The notes under the pieces: model-generated
The model's input: only the letters and a program-made list of their open reading frames with translations
What the model was told of the DNA's origin: nothing
The model's database searches: none
Part shown: positions 6,464-6,993 of the stretch, one piece after another
How the letters are laid out: each line of letters opens with the position of its first letter
Position numbering within the stretch: the stretch's first letter is position 1
Translations under genes and position numbers: made by a program
NCBI GenBank assembly: GCA_947367285.1
Contig: CANBDB010000080.1
Location: forward strand, 1-6,993
DNA length: 6,993 bases
Direction: 5' to 3'
Source of the DNA: an uncultured Clostridia bacterium
Lineage (GTDB): Bacteria; Bacillota; Clostridia; Oscillospirales; CAG-272

Positions 6464-6644
6464 CACGCCAAAGGCGTGTATATCATCCGCAACTTGTTGC
6501 GGTATATCATCAACGGCTTGCCGTTGTATATCATCAAGCCGCAGGAAAATACACGCTGGCGCGTGATGAGATACAAGGGCGGCTTTGCCGCCCTTGATGA
6601 TATACACGACTACGTCGTGATGATATGCCAAGCCTGCGGCTTGG
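6464..6644. repeat. Array of short hairpins joined by TATATCATC linkers, flipping orientation midway
   Basis: Hairpins (arm/arm): 6464-6469/6473-6478, 6487-6492/6497-6502, 6511-6516/6521-6526, then 6552-6556/6561-6565, 6574-6583/6587-6596, 6605-6610/6614-6619 and 6628-6634/6638-6644. The first three are each followed by TATATCATC at 6479, 6503 and 6527, exactly 24 bases apart. The right half carries the reverse complement instead: GATGAGATA at 6565, GATGATATA at 6596, and GATGATAT at 6619. Arm sequences differ between hairpins but each is self-complementary, so pairing rather than sequence is kept. A half-arm at 6536-6545 pairs perfectly with 6633-6642, so the array can also fold as a whole. 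No open frame across it is credible. Resembles a MITE-like or structured-RNA repeat; function unknown. Confidence 0.85.
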
Positions 6645-6647
6645 ATA

Positions 6648-6690
6648 AACAAAAAAAGAACTTTTGGTAGACAAAAGTTCCTTTTTTGTT
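6648..6690. terminator. Terminator-like hairpin next to the proximal tRNA fragment
   Basis: Stem 6658-6666 with 6672-6680 (nine perfect pairs, five-base loop) is extended by an A/T arm and AAC/GTT across one mismatch, out to 6648 and 6690. Symmetric A and T tracts would allow termination in either direction. It abuts the tRNA 3' fragment at 6690-6710, the same arrangement as the terminator that follows the intact tRNA. Confidence 0.75.
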
Positions 6691-6710
6691 GGCGGAGAGA
6701 GAGGGATTCG
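6690..6710 (-). repeat. tRNA-Ser 3'-end fragment, proximal copy
   Basis: Twenty-one bases identical to 6878-6898: encoded CCA, discriminator, acceptor strand, T-stem strand and part of the T-loop, in the same orientation as the intact gene about 190 bases away. The match ends at 6711. A 3' fragment of this length ending in the T-loop is typical of an att core for tyrosine recombinases that use tRNA genes. Confidence 0.8.
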
Positions 6711-6715
6711 CTCTT

Positions 6716-6766
6716 GAATTTTTCAAAACATTCCCTTCGGTTTATTTGTTATGTTTTGAAAAATTC
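6716..6766. repeat. Perfect 16-bp inverted repeat
   Basis: Arms 6716-6731 and 6751-6766 are perfect reverse complements with a 19-base loop. The stem is A/T-rich and lacks a trailing T-tract on either side, so it is not an obvious terminator. It forms the first structure inside the compartment between the proximal tRNA fragment and the intact tRNA. Confidence 0.8.
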
Positions 6767-6780
6767 TTCGGTCACCGTTC

Positions 6781-6806
6781 AAAAACAACACACCGTGTTG
6801 TTTTTT
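6781..6806. terminator. Hairpin with flanking A and T tracts
   Basis: An 11-bp perfect stem (6781-6791 with 6795-6805) around ACC, with As at one foot and Ts at the other. It has the form of an intrinsic terminator, but no gene on the + strand reads into it, and the tRNA already has its own terminator. It may be part of an inserted element. Confidence 0.55.
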
Positions 6807-6812
6807 CACTGC

Positions 6813-6824
6813 GTTCGAATCCCT
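6813..6824 (+). repeat. Inverted T-arm copy of tRNA-Ser
   Basis: GTTCGAATCCCT matches the T-loop and T-stem of tRNA-Ser but lies on the + strand, opposite to the intact gene. With 6702-6710 it makes a 9-bp inverted repeat that bounds a segment of about 120 bases. The match is short and could be chance, though its position inside this compartment argues against that. Confidence 0.5.
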
Positions 6825-6839
6825 ATTATATCCTCGCAC

Positions 6840-6876
6840 AACGAAAAAAGCACCGCAATTGCGGTGCTTTTTCGTT
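6840..6876 (-). terminator. Terminator of tRNA-Ser
   Basis: GC-rich core GCACCGC/GCGGTGC (6850-6856 with 6861-6867) on an AATT loop, extended by A/T pairs and AACG/CGTT. On the minus strand it begins one base after the encoded CCA and ends in Ts, ideal for stopping the tRNA transcript. Confidence 0.85.
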
Positions 6877-6877
6877 G

Positions 6878-6969
6878 TGGCGGAGAGAGAGGGATTCGAA
6901 CCCTCGGAACGGTATTAGCGTTCACACGATTTCCAATCGTGCGCCTTAGACCAGCTCAGCCATCTCTCC
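6878..6969 (-). tRNA. tRNA-Ser, anticodon GGA
   Basis: A 92-base gene including encoded CCA (6880-6878). On the minus strand the 7-bp acceptor stem is GGAGAGA/TCTCTCC, with discriminator G as in serine tRNAs. The anticodon loop TTGGAAA sits on stem CACGA/TCGTG and gives anticodon GGA, reading UCC and UCU. The long variable arm has stem GAACG/CGTTC, a class II feature of serine tRNAs. The T-arm is GAGGG/CCCTC with loop TTCGAAT. All elements are intact. Its 3' end is the source of the partial copies at 6690, 6411 and 5793. Confidence 0.96.
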
Positions 6970-6986
6970 ATCTGCTCGACTTTTAT

Positions 6987-6992
6987 ATTATA
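6987..6992 (-). promoter_or_regulatory. -10 box of the tRNA-Ser promoter
   Basis: TATAAT on the minus strand, about 17 bases before the tRNA 5' end at 6969. The -35 box would lie outside the window, so only half the promoter is visible. Confidence 0.6.
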
Positions 6993-6993
6993 T

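Noticed and set aside
6464..6644. CRISPR array
   Set aside because: The conserved element is only nine bases, the variable parts are self-complementary hairpins, orientation flips midway, and no cas gene is present.
6407..6652. Open frames on both strands over the hairpin array (also 6224-6670 on +)
   Set aside because: Their protein is just the translation of repeats and linkers, there is no ribosome site, and the + frame overlaps the GNAT gene antisense.
6686..6949. Open frame of 87 codons on the + strand across the tRNA region
   Set aside because: Its C-terminal part (RRERDSNPR...) is the antisense translation of tRNA-Ser, a common false protein, and the rest runs through hairpins; no ribosome site.

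Overview
The window looks like a chromosomal segment of a low-to-moderate GC Bacillota, most likely a Clostridia lineage such as those found in the gut. The reasons are the GGAGG-type ribosome sites, a TTG start, strong housekeeping promoters with 17-bp spacers, intrinsic terminators with A- and T-tracts on both sides, a tRNA with encoded CCA, and a CopA with an extra C-terminal metal-binding domain. Species cannot be named from this sequence alone.

Layout: 1-143 holds a GC-rich hairpin and a clear promoter. 144-2594 (+) encodes a Cu(I)-exporting P1B-type ATPase (CopA) ending in a CopZ-like domain that has its own internal Shine-Dalgarno and ATG. A hairpin terminator at 2601-2630 separates it from a convergent short-chain dehydrogenase/reductase (2636-3400, -). 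Next on the minus strand is a P-loop NTPase fused to a CYTH triphosphate-tunnel domain (3535-4605). It diverges from a membrane-anchored or secreted PI-PLC-like phosphodiesterase (4771-5712, +), and the two promoters lie back to back in a 165-bp gap. A GNAT acetyltransferase of the spermidine acetyltransferase-like type follows (5815-6321, -). The right end carries tRNA-Ser(GGA) (6878-6969, -).

The genes are mostly single-gene transcription units with their own promoters and terminators. They do not form one pathway; copper export, redox metabolism, a nucleotide or polyphosphate enzyme, a phospholipase and an acetyltransferase simply sit next to each other.

The unusual part is 5793-6880. Three partial copies of the tRNA-Ser 3' end lie downstream of the intact tRNA in the same orientation, and they become shorter or more broken with distance. 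They divide the region into small compartments. One holds the GNAT gene, one holds a 181-bp array of short hairpins joined by a conserved 9-base linker that flips orientation halfway, and one holds nested inverted repeats plus an inverted T-arm copy. This resembles serial insertion at a tRNA attachment site by very small elements, but no integrase is visible here.
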